This document shows positions 7,716 to 14,754 of a stretch of DNA of 64,000 nucleotides, piece by piece. A program made the translations under genes and the position numbers. Source of the stretch: an uncultured Christensenella sp. GTDB taxonomy: Bacteria > Bacillota > Clostridia > Christensenellales > Borkfalkiaceae. Positions within the stretch are counted from its first letter, which is position 1, and every line of letters starts with the position of its first letter. The notes below the pieces were generated by a model, which saw only the letters and a list, made by a program, of their open reading frames with translations, ran no database searches and was not told the origin of the DNA. Location: contig CAJTJC010000002.1 of the NCBI GenBank assembly GCA_910576655.1, positions 62,001-126,000 on the forward strand. Direction: 5' to 3'.

Positions 7716-7752
7716 AAAAACGCTTGGCTGTTTTGACAGCCAAGCGTTTTTT
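7714..7752. terminator. Bidirectional terminator between convergent genes
   Basis: AAAAAACGCTTGGCTGT, loop TTTG, ACAGCCAAGCGTTTTTTTT. It serves the antiporter (+) and the small protein at 7753-7983 (-). Confidence 0.9.
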
Positions 7753-7983
7753 TTAATGTGATAAAATCCAGTTTTTTACGTCCTCGCGATTTATCGGTAT
7801 AATATTTTCGCAAGCGTATTTAGAGGATTGTCCGCCGTAGGTGTACACAAAATATTTACCGTCGCTCGTTATATATAAGGTCTCTTCATAGCCGCAAGGG
7901 TCGCCGGGAACACCGTAGGTGAATTTTTTATCGACCGTTGAACTCAGGGTATCGTAAACAACCCCGTCGATTTCCTTTTGCAT
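7753..7983 (-). CDS. Small conserved-type soluble protein, function unknown
   Basis: 76 aa with no signal peptide or membrane segment. The core reads ETLYITSDGKYFVYTYGGQS, then a C-terminal IIPINREDVKNWI helix. This resembles a family of small Firmicutes proteins with an 'ETLYR..GEFFLYGEGG...A..W' pattern, often found in accessory regions and without known function. RBS GGGAG 8 bases before ATG 7983. It has its own promoter and shares a terminator with the antiporter. It is more AT-rich than its neighbours. Confidence 0.6.
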   Translation of the reverse strand: MQKEIDGVVYDTLSSTVDKKFTYGVPGDPCGYEETLYITSDGKYFVYTYGGQSSKYACENIIPINREDVKNWILSH

Positions 7984-8023
7984 AAATTCACACTCCCTGT
8001 ACAGTTTTGATAACTGCTTTTGA

Positions 8024-8053
8024 ATTTTATCACAATTCCGCAGCGCAAGTCAA
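8024..8053 (-). promoter_or_regulatory. Promoter of the small protein gene at 7753-7983
   Basis: Minus strand TTGACT (8053-8048), 18-bp spacer, TAAAAT (8029-8024). Confidence 0.6.
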
Positions 8054-8155
8054 ACCGAATTGCTTTTGCCCGCACCCGCATATAATTTATGTTAATAAAT
8101 AAATATTAATGTTATAACGCATAAAAAATTAACGCAACAAGTCAAGTGAAATTAC

Positions 8156-8184
8156 TTGACAAAACCGCAACTTACGGCTATAAT
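8156..8184 (+). promoter_or_regulatory. Perfect sigma-A promoter of the ylxM-ffh operon
   Basis: TTGACA (8156-8161), 17-bp spacer, TATAAT (8179-8184). The expected start near 8191 leaves only about five nucleotides before the ylxM ATG at 8196, an almost leaderless mRNA. Confidence 0.9.
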
Positions 8185-8195
8185 TTAAAGAGTAA

Positions 8196-8531
8196 ATGGA
8201 TAAGCTTTCTTTTATCGGGCTTTGGGACGCCTATTCGGGGCTGCTTACCGAAACCCAGCAGGAAATTACTAATTTGTATTTCAACCTCGATTTGACGGTT
8301 TCTGAAATCGCAAAGGAAAAGGGGATAAGCCGACAGGCGGTGTCCGAATGTCTTAAAGGCTGCAAGGCGCAGCTTGAAGAATACGAGGACAAGCTTCGCC
8401 TTTTCGGGCGTATTCGTAAGGCCGGCGACGGAATTGCGGACGCGGCAAAGTGGGCGGATTCGTTCGCCGAAGCCCATCCCGAGCACGCCGCCGAGGTGTG
8501 CGAGCTTAAAAAAATACTTCAAAGAGGTTAG
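8196..8531 (+). CDS. ylxM: YlxM/p13-like helix-turn-helix protein of the SRP operon
   Basis: 111 aa. Residues ~17-60 form a sigma-70 region 4-like HTH: LTETQQEITNLYFNLDLTVS, then EIAKEKGISRQAVSECLKG. This is the hallmark of YlxM. It is always found next to ffh and is proposed to modulate the signal recognition particle. It lies 2 bases upstream of ffh. The only SD-like sequence is a weak AAAGAG that probably overlaps the transcription start. The start is supported because it aligns with the normal N-terminus of the family. Confidence 0.88.
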   Translation: MDKLSFIGLWDAYSGLLTETQQEITNLYFNLDLTVSEIAKEKGISRQAVSECLKGCKAQLEEYEDKLRLFGRIRKAGDGIADAAKWADSFAEAHPEHAAEVCELKKILQRG

Positions 8532-8533
8532 TT

Positions 8534-9844
8534 ATGGGCGCGTTTTCTTCGCTATCCGAAAGATTAAATCATATTTTCTCTAAGCTTACGAAGCGCGGAA
8601 AGCTGACCGAGTTAGAGATTAAAACAGCAATGCGTGAGGTTCGCGTCGCGCTTTTGGAAGCCGACGTCAACGTAAAGGTTGCAAAGCAGTTCTGCTCCGA
8701 CGTGTCCGAAAAGGCGGTCGGTCAGGAAATTCTAAAAAGCCTTAACCCTGCGCAGCAGGTCATAAAAATAGTCAATGACGAGCTTATCGCGCTGATGGGC
8801 TCGTCCAACCAAAAGCTCAACGTATCGCCCAAGCCGCCCACGGTCATAATGATGTGCGGACTTCAGGGCGCGGGTAAAACCACGCTTTGCGGTAAGCTTG
8901 CAGTCAACCTTAAAAAGAACGGTAAAAAGCCGCTACTCGTCGCGTGCGATATTTACCGTCCCGCGGCGATAAATCAGCTTAAAGTAGTCGGCAAAAACGC
9001 TGGCGCGGAGGTTTTCGAAAAGGGAACGCAGAGCCCCGTAAAAACCGCGCAGCAAGCGGTCGAGCACGCTAAGTCGATGGGTTACGATACCGTAATAATA
9101 GATACGGCGGGCCGCCTCGAAATCGACGAGGCGCTGATGCAGGAGCTTGAAAATATCAAAAAGGGCGTCGACGTGTCGGAAATTTTACTGACTGTCGACA
9201 GCATGATGGGACAGGTTGCGGTAAACGTGGCGAAGACCTTTAACGAGAGGTTGGAGGTTACGGGCGTAATCTTAACCAAGCTCGACGGCGATACCCGCGG
9301 CGGCGCGTGCCTTTCTATAAAGGCGGTAACGGGCAAGCCGATAAAGTTCGTCGGCGTGGGCGAAAAGCTGACCGATTTAGAGCCCTTCTATCCCGACAGA
9401 ATGGCTTCGCGTATACTCGGTATGGGCGACGTTCTGACGCTTATAGAAAAGGCGCAGGAGGCGGTTTCCGAAGAGCAGGCGAAGGCGTTGCAGAAAAAGA
9501 TGTTCGAAAACACCTTTACTTTGGAGGACTACCTCGTCCAGTTCGAGAGCATGAAAAAGATGGGCGGCGCGCAGGCGATACTCGCAATGATGCCCGGCGT
9601 AGGCGGCAAGGTCAAAGCCGAGGATATTGACGAGGACAAAATAGAGCGCACCAAGGCGATTATTCTTTCGATGACCAAGCGCGAACGCGCCGAGCCTGCG
9701 ATAATAAACTCGTCGCGCAAAAAGCGCATAGCTTTGGGCAGCGGAACGAGCGTGCAGGAAATCAACCAGCTTTTAAAGCAGTTCGAGCAGACCAAGCAGG
9801 TTATGAAGCAGCTAAAAGGCGGAAAAAGAAGATTGCCGTTCTAA
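8534..9844 (+). CDS. ffh: Signal recognition particle GTPase Ffh
   Basis: 436 aa, normal family length. N domain at 1-95; G domain with P-loop GLQGAGKTTLCG (~108), DTAGR (~190) and TKLDGD (~247); methionine-rich M domain from ~295 that binds 4.5S/6S-type SRP RNA and signal sequences, with the conserved GAQAILAMMPGVGGK and SSRKKRIALGSGTSVQEIN motifs. Function: co-translational targeting of membrane proteins with FtsY. AGAGG lies before ATG 8534. Second gene of the operon after ylxM. Confidence 0.97.
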   Translation: MGAFSSLSERLNHIFSKLTKRGKLTELEIKTAMREVRVALLEADVNVKVAKQFCSDVSEKAVGQEILKSLNPAQQVIKIVNDELIALMGSSNQKLNVSPKPPTVIMMCGLQGAGKTTLCGKLAVNLKKNGKKPLLVACDIYRPAAINQLKVVGKNAGAEVFEKGTQSPVKTAQQAVEHAKSMGYDTVIIDTAGRLEIDEALMQELENIKKGVDVSEILLTVDSMMGQVAVNVAKTFNERLEVTGVILTKLDGDTRGGACLSIKAVTGKPIKFVGVGEKLTDLEPFYPDRMASRILGMGDVLTLIEKAQEAVSEEQAKALQKKMFENTFTLEDYLVQFESMKKMGGAQAILAMMPGVGGKVKAEDIDEDKIERTKAIILSMTKRERAEPAIINSSRKKRIALGSGTSVQEINQLLKQFEQTKQVMKQLKGGKRRLPF

Positions 9845-9915
9845 ACTGCTTCAAGAAAAGTATAACACGAAATATCAATAACAAATAAATTTTTTATATA
9901 TAGGAGAAAACAAAA

Positions 9916-10212
9916 ATGGCAGTAAAAATGAGACTTACGAGAATGGGCGACAAGAAATCCCCTTTCTACAGAGTAGTGGTAATCGATTCGAGAAAGGCTC
10001 AGTCGGGCGAATATATCGACAAAATCGGCTACGTTGACCCCCTTAAAACCCCCGCCGAAATCAACATCGACGTAGAAAAGGCAAAGGCGTGGCTTGCAAA
10101 GGGTGTACAGCCCACCGAAACAGTAAAAAGCTATCTTGTAAAGGTCGGCGCAATGGAACAGCCCAAAAAGCTTTCCGCACCTAAGACCAACGACAAAAAG
10201 AAGAAGGACTAA
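9916..10212 (+). CDS. rpsP: Ribosomal protein bS16
   Basis: 98 aa. Begins [20 protein letters not shown], the classic bS16 N-terminus, with [20 protein letters not shown] following. The C-terminal lysine-rich tail is normal for the family. It is a small-subunit protein that helps fold 16S rRNA. RBS AGGAG. The order ffh-rpsP-khpA-rimM-trmD is a standard Firmicutes cluster. Confidence 0.96.
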   Translation: MAVKMRLTRMGDKKSPFYRVVVIDSRKAQSGEYIDKIGYVDPLKTPAEINIDVEKAKAWLAKGVQPTETVKSYLVKVGAMEQPKKLSAPKTNDKKKKD

Positions 10213-10220
10213 TCTAAAAG

Positions 10221-10334
10221 CCGTATATACTGCGCATTACAGTGGCAACCTTGCGCACCGCTACGGGTCATTTACAGTTCAGTAAATTCCCTTTGCGGTT
10301 TGCGCGGTTTTCTTGTACTGCTTGTATCTGCGAC
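10221..10334 (+). repeat. Copy B1 of the structured intergenic repeat
   Basis: Starts CCGTATATACTGCGCATTAC and ends CTTGTACTGCTTGTATCTGC. The hairpin is ATTTAC (10270-10275) / GTAAAT (10282-10287) with a 6-base loop: different bases from copy A but fully paired. Fills the rpsP-khpA gap (10213-10485) together with copy B2. Confidence 0.7.
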
Positions 10335-10352
10335 TTTTAAAAGCATAGCATA

Positions 10353-10444
10353 GCGGCGTTGCGCTGCGGCAACCTTCGGGCGCGTACTTCATTGTACACT
10401 TCCTCGGTTTCCCTCGTGTGCCTTGCTCTGCTTGCATCTGCAAA
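10353..10444 (+). repeat. Copy B2 of the structured intergenic repeat
   Basis: Direct repeat of B1 lacking its 5' block: GCGGCAACCTTCGGGCGCGT, then TTGTACACTTCCT and CTTGCTCTGCTTGCATCTGC. Hairpin GCGTAC (10382-10387) / GTACAC (10394-10399) with one C-A mismatch. Both B copies are followed by a TTTAAAA-type sequence. Confidence 0.65.
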
Positions 10445-10485
10445 GTTTAAAAAGCTTTTAATAAGTTTTAAAAGGGGTATACTGT

Positions 10486-10728
10486 ATGTTAGACTTAATA
10501 AAATACGTTGTCAATACCTTTGCCGAGAAAAAGGACGAGGTCGAGTATAAAGTAGAGGAAAAAGACAACGCTATCGAAGTGACTGTCCTGCTCGACGATT
10601 CCGATATGGGCAAGGTCATCGGCAAGCAGGGCAAAATCGCCAAGGCGCTGAGAACGCTCGTCAAGAGCGCGACCCCCCGCGAAAGCAAGCGCTACTCAAT
10701 CGAGATAAAAGAAAAGAGCGCAGAATAA
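10486..10728 (+). CDS. khpA: KH-domain RNA-binding protein KhpA (YlqC)
   Basis: 80 aa, a single type II KH domain with the GxxG-type loop in DMGKVIGKQGKIAKALRTLV. Family: KhpA forms a heterodimer with KhpB (Jag) and binds RNA, affecting cell elongation. It sits between rpsP and rimM as in other Firmicutes. AAAGGGG lies 8 bases before the ATG. Confidence 0.92.
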   Translation: MLDLIKYVVNTFAEKKDEVEYKVEEKDNAIEVTVLLDDSDMGKVIGKQGKIAKALRTLVKSATPRESKRYSIEIKEKSAE

Positions 10729-10767
10729 TAAGCTTATATTGCGGGCTCTATTGCTTTTGGTAATTGT

Positions 10768-11265
10768 ATGAACGACAGAATAACTGTAGCAATAATTTTA
10801 AAGCCGCAGGGCATACGCGGCGAGGTCAAGGTCAAGGCAATGACCGACTCCGCCGAAAGTCTTACGGAATTTAAAAACGTACTTATAGACGGAGTAGCTT
10901 ACTCCGTCTTATCCGTACGCGCGCAGGGCGAGTTTGCGTATTTCGGACTTAAAGGCATAGCCGACAGAAACGCCGCCGAAACGCTGCGCGGTAAGAGCAT
11001 CGAGGTTTCGCGCGCGGATATGCCCGAGCTTCCCGAAGGTCGGTACTATATCGGCGACTTAATCGGCTGCACGGTAGTAACCGAGCGCGGCGATATTTTG
11101 GGCGAGGTAGAGGACGTAACTCCCGCGAGAACGGACGTTTTCACGATAGTCGGCGACGGCAAAAAAATCACCTTTGCCGCGGCGGAGGGCGTAATTTCCG
11201 ACGTCGATACGCGTGCTAAAAAAATAACCGTAAACGCAAAACGGTTCAGGGAAGTTTCGCTTTGA
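10768..11265 (+). CDS. rimM: 16S rRNA processing protein RimM
   Basis: 165 aa. N-terminal beta-barrel with KPQGIRGEVKVKAMTD, then a PRC-barrel part with LPEGRYYIGDLIGCTVVTE. It binds uS19 and helps mature the 30S head. It ends in an overlap with trmD (TTG at 11262, TGA at 11263-11265). The SD before ATG 10768 is poor (GGTAATTG). Confidence 0.95.
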   Translation: MNDRITVAIILKPQGIRGEVKVKAMTDSAESLTEFKNVLIDGVAYSVLSVRAQGEFAYFGLKGIADRNAAETLRGKSIEVSRADMPELPEGRYYIGDLIGCTVVTERGDILGEVEDVTPARTDVFTIVGDGKKITFAAAEGVISDVDTRAKKITVNAKRFREVSL

Positions 11266-11933
11266 AAATTACCGTACTTACGCTGTTTCCCGAAATGTTT
11301 GCGCCGCTTGAAGGCAGCATAATAGGCAGGGCGCAGGGCAGCGGAAAACTTCAGATAGAGATTGTCAATATCCGCGACTACGCAGATAACAAGCACTTTA
11401 AATGCGACGATTATCCGTTCGGCGGCGGCGCGGGAATGGTTATGATGCCGCAGCCGATAGGCGCGGCTATCAACGCCGTAGACCCCGAGCATCTCGCGCG
11501 GAGGATTTATCTTTCGCCCAAGGGCGAGACCTTTAAGCAGGACAAGGTTTTTGCACTGCTCGATTACGGGCATATAGTGCTGCTTTGCGGTCACTACGAG
11601 GGCGTTGACCAACGCGTAATAGACCTGTATATCGACGAAGAAATTTCCATAGGCGACTACGTTCTGACGGGCGGCGAGCTGCCCGCCATGGTCGTCTGCG
11701 ACGCCGTCGCGCGGTACGTGGACGGGGTTATTTCCACGCAGTCGTTAGTCGACGAGACGTTCGGCGAAAACGGGCTGGAATATCCGCAGTACACCCGCCC
11801 CGCGGTATACGAGGGAGTTGCGGTGCCCGAGGTGCTGCTTTCGGGCAACCATGCGGAAATAGACAGGTGGCGCAGAGCGCAGAGCGAGAGATTGACTAAA
11901 GAGAAGCGCCCGGACCTTTTAAAGGGGGATTAA
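11262..11933 (+). CDS. trmD: tRNA (guanine37-N1)-methyltransferase TrmD
   Basis: 223 aa. Starts with TTG, giving MKITVLTLFPEMF. SPOUT-fold trefoil-knot motifs LLCGHYEGVDQRV and SIGDYVLTGGELPAMVVCDAVAR are intact. It makes m1G37 in tRNAs reading CNN/UNN codons, preventing frameshifts. Translationally coupled to rimM. rplS, which usually follows trmD, lies further downstream here. Confidence 0.97.
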   Translation: MKITVLTLFPEMFAPLEGSIIGRAQGSGKLQIEIVNIRDYADNKHFKCDDYPFGGGAGMVMMPQPIGAAINAVDPEHLARRIYLSPKGETFKQDKVFALLDYGHIVLLCGHYEGVDQRVIDLYIDEEISIGDYVLTGGELPAMVVCDAVARYVDGVISTQSLVDETFGENGLEYPQYTRPAVYEGVAVPEVLLSGNHAEIDRWRRAQSERLTKEKRPDLLKGD

Positions 11934-11934
11934 T

Positions 11935-12441
11935 ATGCTGCAGGAACGCAATTTTGATTACCGTAAAAGGGAAGCAAAGAAAAAGGTTCTTGATTTGTTC
12001 GGTTGTGTTGTGTTTTTATTAGTAATAATTTCAGCCGTCGTTTTAGTTGCGTTATTTGCGATTGAAGATGAAAAACAGCAGCTTTCGTGTCTGTGTGCGG
12101 TAGTGCCTTTTTTAGCTTTGATTTGTGTCGGATTTTTTATCGGCTTAATTTATATGCTGCGCCTTTATAACGCAATCAGAAAAGCAGACGTTACGCAGAC
12201 AGAAGAGATTGAAATAGATTGTAAAAAAGTTGCATTTATTTCATATCCGATAAGCAGATTTTCCTGGAATATTACTGGTGTAATTTTGTGTGACGATTGC
12301 GGGCGTAAGTATATAAGCTTTTTTTCACGTAATTATGATTACTCGGACAAAAAGCAATTAAAGTCAAAGCTTACGCAAAAAATGACTTTGCAAAAATACG
12401 GCAATTCTCAAGTCGCATTCGGTGTGGAGAAATATTTATAA
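11935..12441 (+). CDS. Two-helix membrane protein of unknown function
   Basis: 168 aa. Two hydrophobic helices (about residues 21-43 and 51-74), then a ~90-aa C-terminal domain, probably cytoplasmic, ending FGVEKYL. No motif recognised. AAAGGGGG lies ahead of ATG 11935 and the stop abuts rbgA (TAA then ATG), so it is in the operon. It is clearly more AT-rich than trmD and rbgA, and it occupies the place where rplS is found in many Firmicutes, suggesting insertion into the operon. Confidence 0.7.
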   Translation: MLQERNFDYRKREAKKKVLDLFGCVVFLLVIISAVVLVALFAIEDEKQQLSCLCAVVPFLALICVGFFIGLIYMLRLYNAIRKADVTQTEEIEIDCKKVAFISYPISRFSWNITGVILCDDCGRKYISFFSRNYDYSDKKQLKSKLTQKMTLQKYGNSQVAFGVEKYL

Positions 12442-13290
12442 ATGAAGAGAATACAGTGGTTTCCCGGTCACATGACCAAGGCGCTGCGAATGATGGAAAA
12501 TGAAGTTTCGCTCGCAGACGGCATAATTTACGTTTTGGACGCGCGTTGCCCCGCGGCGTCGTTTAATCCTAAGCTGAGGGGCATTGCGGGCTCAAAGCCC
12601 GTTTTGTATATTCTCAACAAGTCGGATTTGGCTGACGAGCGTGCGGACAATCTTGCAAGGCTTATCCCCAATTCCGTAAAGGTAAACGCAGCGGTGGCAA
12701 GCTCGCGCAAGGATATTATAGGGGCAATTAACGGGCTCGTTGCCGAAAAGCGTGAGCGAAATCTTGCAAAGGGTTATTCCAAGACTTACCGTTTTCTTGT
12801 GGTTGGCGTGCCGAATACGGGCAAGAGTACGGTTATAAATCTGCTGGCCGGTTCGAAGCGCACCGTCACGGGAAACAAAGCGGGGGTTACGCGCGGTAAG
12901 CAGTGGATACGGCTTGACGGGTTCGAGCTTATGGATACTCCCGGTACCATGCCGCCCGCGTGCGAGGACCAGTCGCTTGCGCTGCACCTTGCATACGTTG
13001 GCAGCATAAACGACGATATACTCGATTTAGACGATATAGCGCTCGAGCTTTTGGGCGAGCTTTACGAAAAATATCCTAAGCGCCTTGAAGAGCGGTACGG
13101 AATTACGGGCGGAAGCAAGCTTGAAATGCTGGAAAGCGTGTGCGCTAAGCGCGGCTTTATTATGCGCGGCGGCGAGTACGATTTCGAACGCGGTATCCGC
13201 GCGGTAATAGACGATTTCAGAAAGGGCAGACTGGGGAGAATAACGCTGGATACGCCCGAAGCGGTAAGGTCGGTATATGGACAAGCTTAA
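12442..13290 (+). CDS. rbgA: Ribosome biogenesis GTPase RbgA (YlqF)
   Basis: 282 aa. Circularly permuted GTPase: the G4 motif NKSDL (~55) precedes the P-loop GVPNTGKST (~125) and DTPG (~157). The N-terminal WFPGHMTKA is diagnostic of YlqF/RbgA. It acts in late 50S assembly (uL6/uL16 incorporation). Starts directly after the preceding stop; its 3' end overlaps rnhB by 14 bases. Confidence 0.95.
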   Translation: MKRIQWFPGHMTKALRMMENEVSLADGIIYVLDARCPAASFNPKLRGIAGSKPVLYILNKSDLADERADNLARLIPNSVKVNAAVASSRKDIIGAINGLVAEKRERNLAKGYSKTYRFLVVGVPNTGKSTVINLLAGSKRTVTGNKAGVTRGKQWIRLDGFELMDTPGTMPPACEDQSLALHLAYVGSINDDILDLDDIALELLGELYEKYPKRLEERYGITGGSKLEMLESVCAKRGFIMRGGEYDFERGIRAVIDDFRKGRLGRITLDTPEAVRSVYGQA

Positions 13291-13873
13291 ATACGAAAGA
13301 GAACTTGTTGACAAGGGATACAGATATATTTGCGGCGTTGACGAGGTGGGGCGCGGACCCCTTGCGGGCCCCGTCGTATGCGCGGCGGTGATTATGCCCC
13401 TCGACGATATAATAGAAGGCGTGGACGACAGCAAAAAGCTGACCGCGAAAAAGCGCGCATCTGTTGCGGAATTAATATCCCGAAAGGCGGTTGCGTGCAA
13501 TATATGCCGCGTCGAACCCGAAGTTATAGACGAAATAAACATCTTAGAGGCAACGCGGCTTTGTATGAAAAACGCGGTAGAGGGACTTGCGGTTAAGCCC
13601 GATTACGTTCTGACCGACGGCAATATGACGCTGGATATTTCAATTCCGCAGCTTAGCCTCGTCAAGGGCGACGCGCTGAGCTATACGATAGGCGCGGCGT
13701 CTGTTGCGGCAAAGGTTTACAGGGACGCGCTTATGCGCGGATACGCCGAAGAATATCCCTTTTACGGTTTCGAAAAGAATATGGGCTACGGTACGGCGGT
13801 ACATATCGCTGCGATAAAACAGCACGGGCTCTGCGCGGTTCACCGCAGAAGCTTTACGAAAAAATGGCAGTGA
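13277..13873 (+). CDS. rnhB: Ribonuclease HII
   Basis: 198 aa. Active-site motif GVDEVGRGPLAGPVV (Asp/Glu at ~20-21), a second metal ligand in DYVLTDGN, and the C-terminal GYGTAVHIAAIKQHGLCAVHR. It removes RNA from RNA/DNA hybrids and single ribonucleotides. Overlaps rbgA and yraN, indicating tight coupling. Confidence 0.95.
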   Translation: MDKLKYERELVDKGYRYICGVDEVGRGPLAGPVVCAAVIMPLDDIIEGVDDSKKLTAKKRASVAELISRKAVACNICRVEPEVIDEINILEATRLCMKNAVEGLAVKPDYVLTDGNMTLDISIPQLSLVKGDALSYTIGAASVAAKVYRDALMRGYAEEYPFYGFEKNMGYGTAVHIAAIKQHGLCAVHRRSFTKKWQ

Positions 13874-14217
13874 AGGGGCACAATAAGCTTCTGGGCGCGC
13901 GAGGCGAAAATCGCGCGGCGCGCTACCTCAGGCGCGAGGGCTATAAGATACTCGAAAGAGGGTATAAAAGTCCGTTCGGTGAAGTGGATATAATCGCGCG
14001 CAAAGCGGACGCGGTCGCGTTTGTCGAGGTAAAGACGAGGCTTACGGACGGCTACGGCGCGCCGAACGAAGCGGTCGACGCACGACGCAGGGCAAGGTAT
14101 ATAAAGGCTGCCGAATACTACTTCGGCGGCAGGGTTATCGACGTTACGGTGCGTTTTGATATAATAGAAATTTTCCGCGGCGAAATCAACCATATAGAAA
14201 ACGCTTTCGGCGCGTAA
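13864..14217 (+). CDS. yraN: YraN family endonuclease-like protein (UPF0102)
   Basis: 117 aa. GARGENRAARYLRREGYKIL, then GEVDIIARKADAVAFVEVKT: the E...D...E-x-K arrangement of a Holliday-junction-resolvase-like nuclease fold. Family function is not firmly known; DNA repair or recombination is suspected from its neighbours comM and dprA. Overlaps rnhB by 10 bases. Confidence 0.88.
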   Translation: MAVKGHNKLLGARGENRAARYLRREGYKILERGYKSPFGEVDIIARKADAVAFVEVKTRLTDGYGAPNEAVDARRRARYIKAAEYYFGGRVIDVTVRFDIIEIFRGEINHIENAFGA

Positions 14218-14258
14218 ATATAGTTTTGTGAAAATTGCGACACACCCCCTAAAAAGAG

Positions 14259-14287
14259 TTGCAAAATAATATATTATTTGGTAAGAT
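14259..14287 (+). promoter_or_regulatory. Promoter of rplS
   Basis: TTGCAA (14259-14264), 17-bp spacer, TAAGAT (14282-14287); start near 14294, just before the leader hairpin. Confidence 0.6.
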
Positions 14288-14295
14288 AATTTTGT

Positions 14296-14336
14296 TTTCG
14301 GGCAGTCCTCTGCGCTTTGCGCAAGAATGCCGAGTT
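14296..14336 (+). promoter_or_regulatory. Putative L19 ribosomal-protein leader
   Basis: Between promoter and RBS: TCGGGCA (14298-14304) pairs with TGCCGA (14328-14333), and an inner GCGC-TTT-GCGC hairpin sits between. Position and shape agree with the autoregulatory L19 leader family of Gram-positives. Not confirmed by a covariance model. Confidence 0.5.
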
Positions 14337-14355
14337 TAAATGGAGGTAAAATTTT

Positions 14356-14700
14356 ATGAAAGGCTTAGTGGAAGCTATCGAAAAAGAAGGAATGAAAAGC
14401 GAGGTTCCCGCGTTTAACGTAGGCGATACCGTAAAGGTCGGCTTCAAGGTTATCGAGGGTACGAAAGAGAGAATCCAGAATTTCGAAGGCGTGGTAATCG
14501 CCAAAAAGCACGGCGGAATCAGGGAAAGCTTCACCGTAAGAAGGTTGTCCTTCGGCGTCGGTGTTGAAAGAACGTTCCCCCTGCACTCGCCCAAGATTGC
14601 GTCTATCACCGTAGTGAGAAAGGGCAAGGTTAGAAGAGCTAAACTCTACTACCTGCGCGGACTTACCGGTAAGGCTGCGAAAATCGCGGAAGTTAAATAA
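14356..14700 (+). CDS. rplS: Ribosomal protein bL19
   Basis: 114 aa. Contains the family core [40 protein letters not shown] and [21 protein letters not shown] large-subunit protein at the 30S/50S interface. GGAGG lies before the ATG. It has its own promoter and terminator and is displaced from its usual position directly after trmD. Confidence 0.96.
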   Translation: MKGLVEAIEKEGMKSEVPAFNVGDTVKVGFKVIEGTKERIQNFEGVVIAKKHGGIRESFTVRRLSFGVGVERTFPLHSPKIASITVVRKGKVRRAKLYYLRGLTGKAAKIAEVK

Positions 14701-14702
14701 TA

Positions 14703-14742
14703 AAAAAAAGCTCTTACTGCGCAAAGCGGTAAGAGCTTTTTT
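14703..14742 (+). terminator. Intrinsic terminator of rplS
   Basis: AAAAAAGCTCTTAC, loop TGCGCAAAGC, GGTAAGAGCTTTTTT. comM starts 12 bases later. Confidence 0.88.
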
Positions 14743-14754
14743 AGAGGTTGAAAA

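Noticed and set aside
10213..10485. tRNA or rRNA remnant in the rpsP-khpA gap
   Set aside because: No cloverleaf, T-loop or CCA; the content is explained by two copies of the structured repeat.
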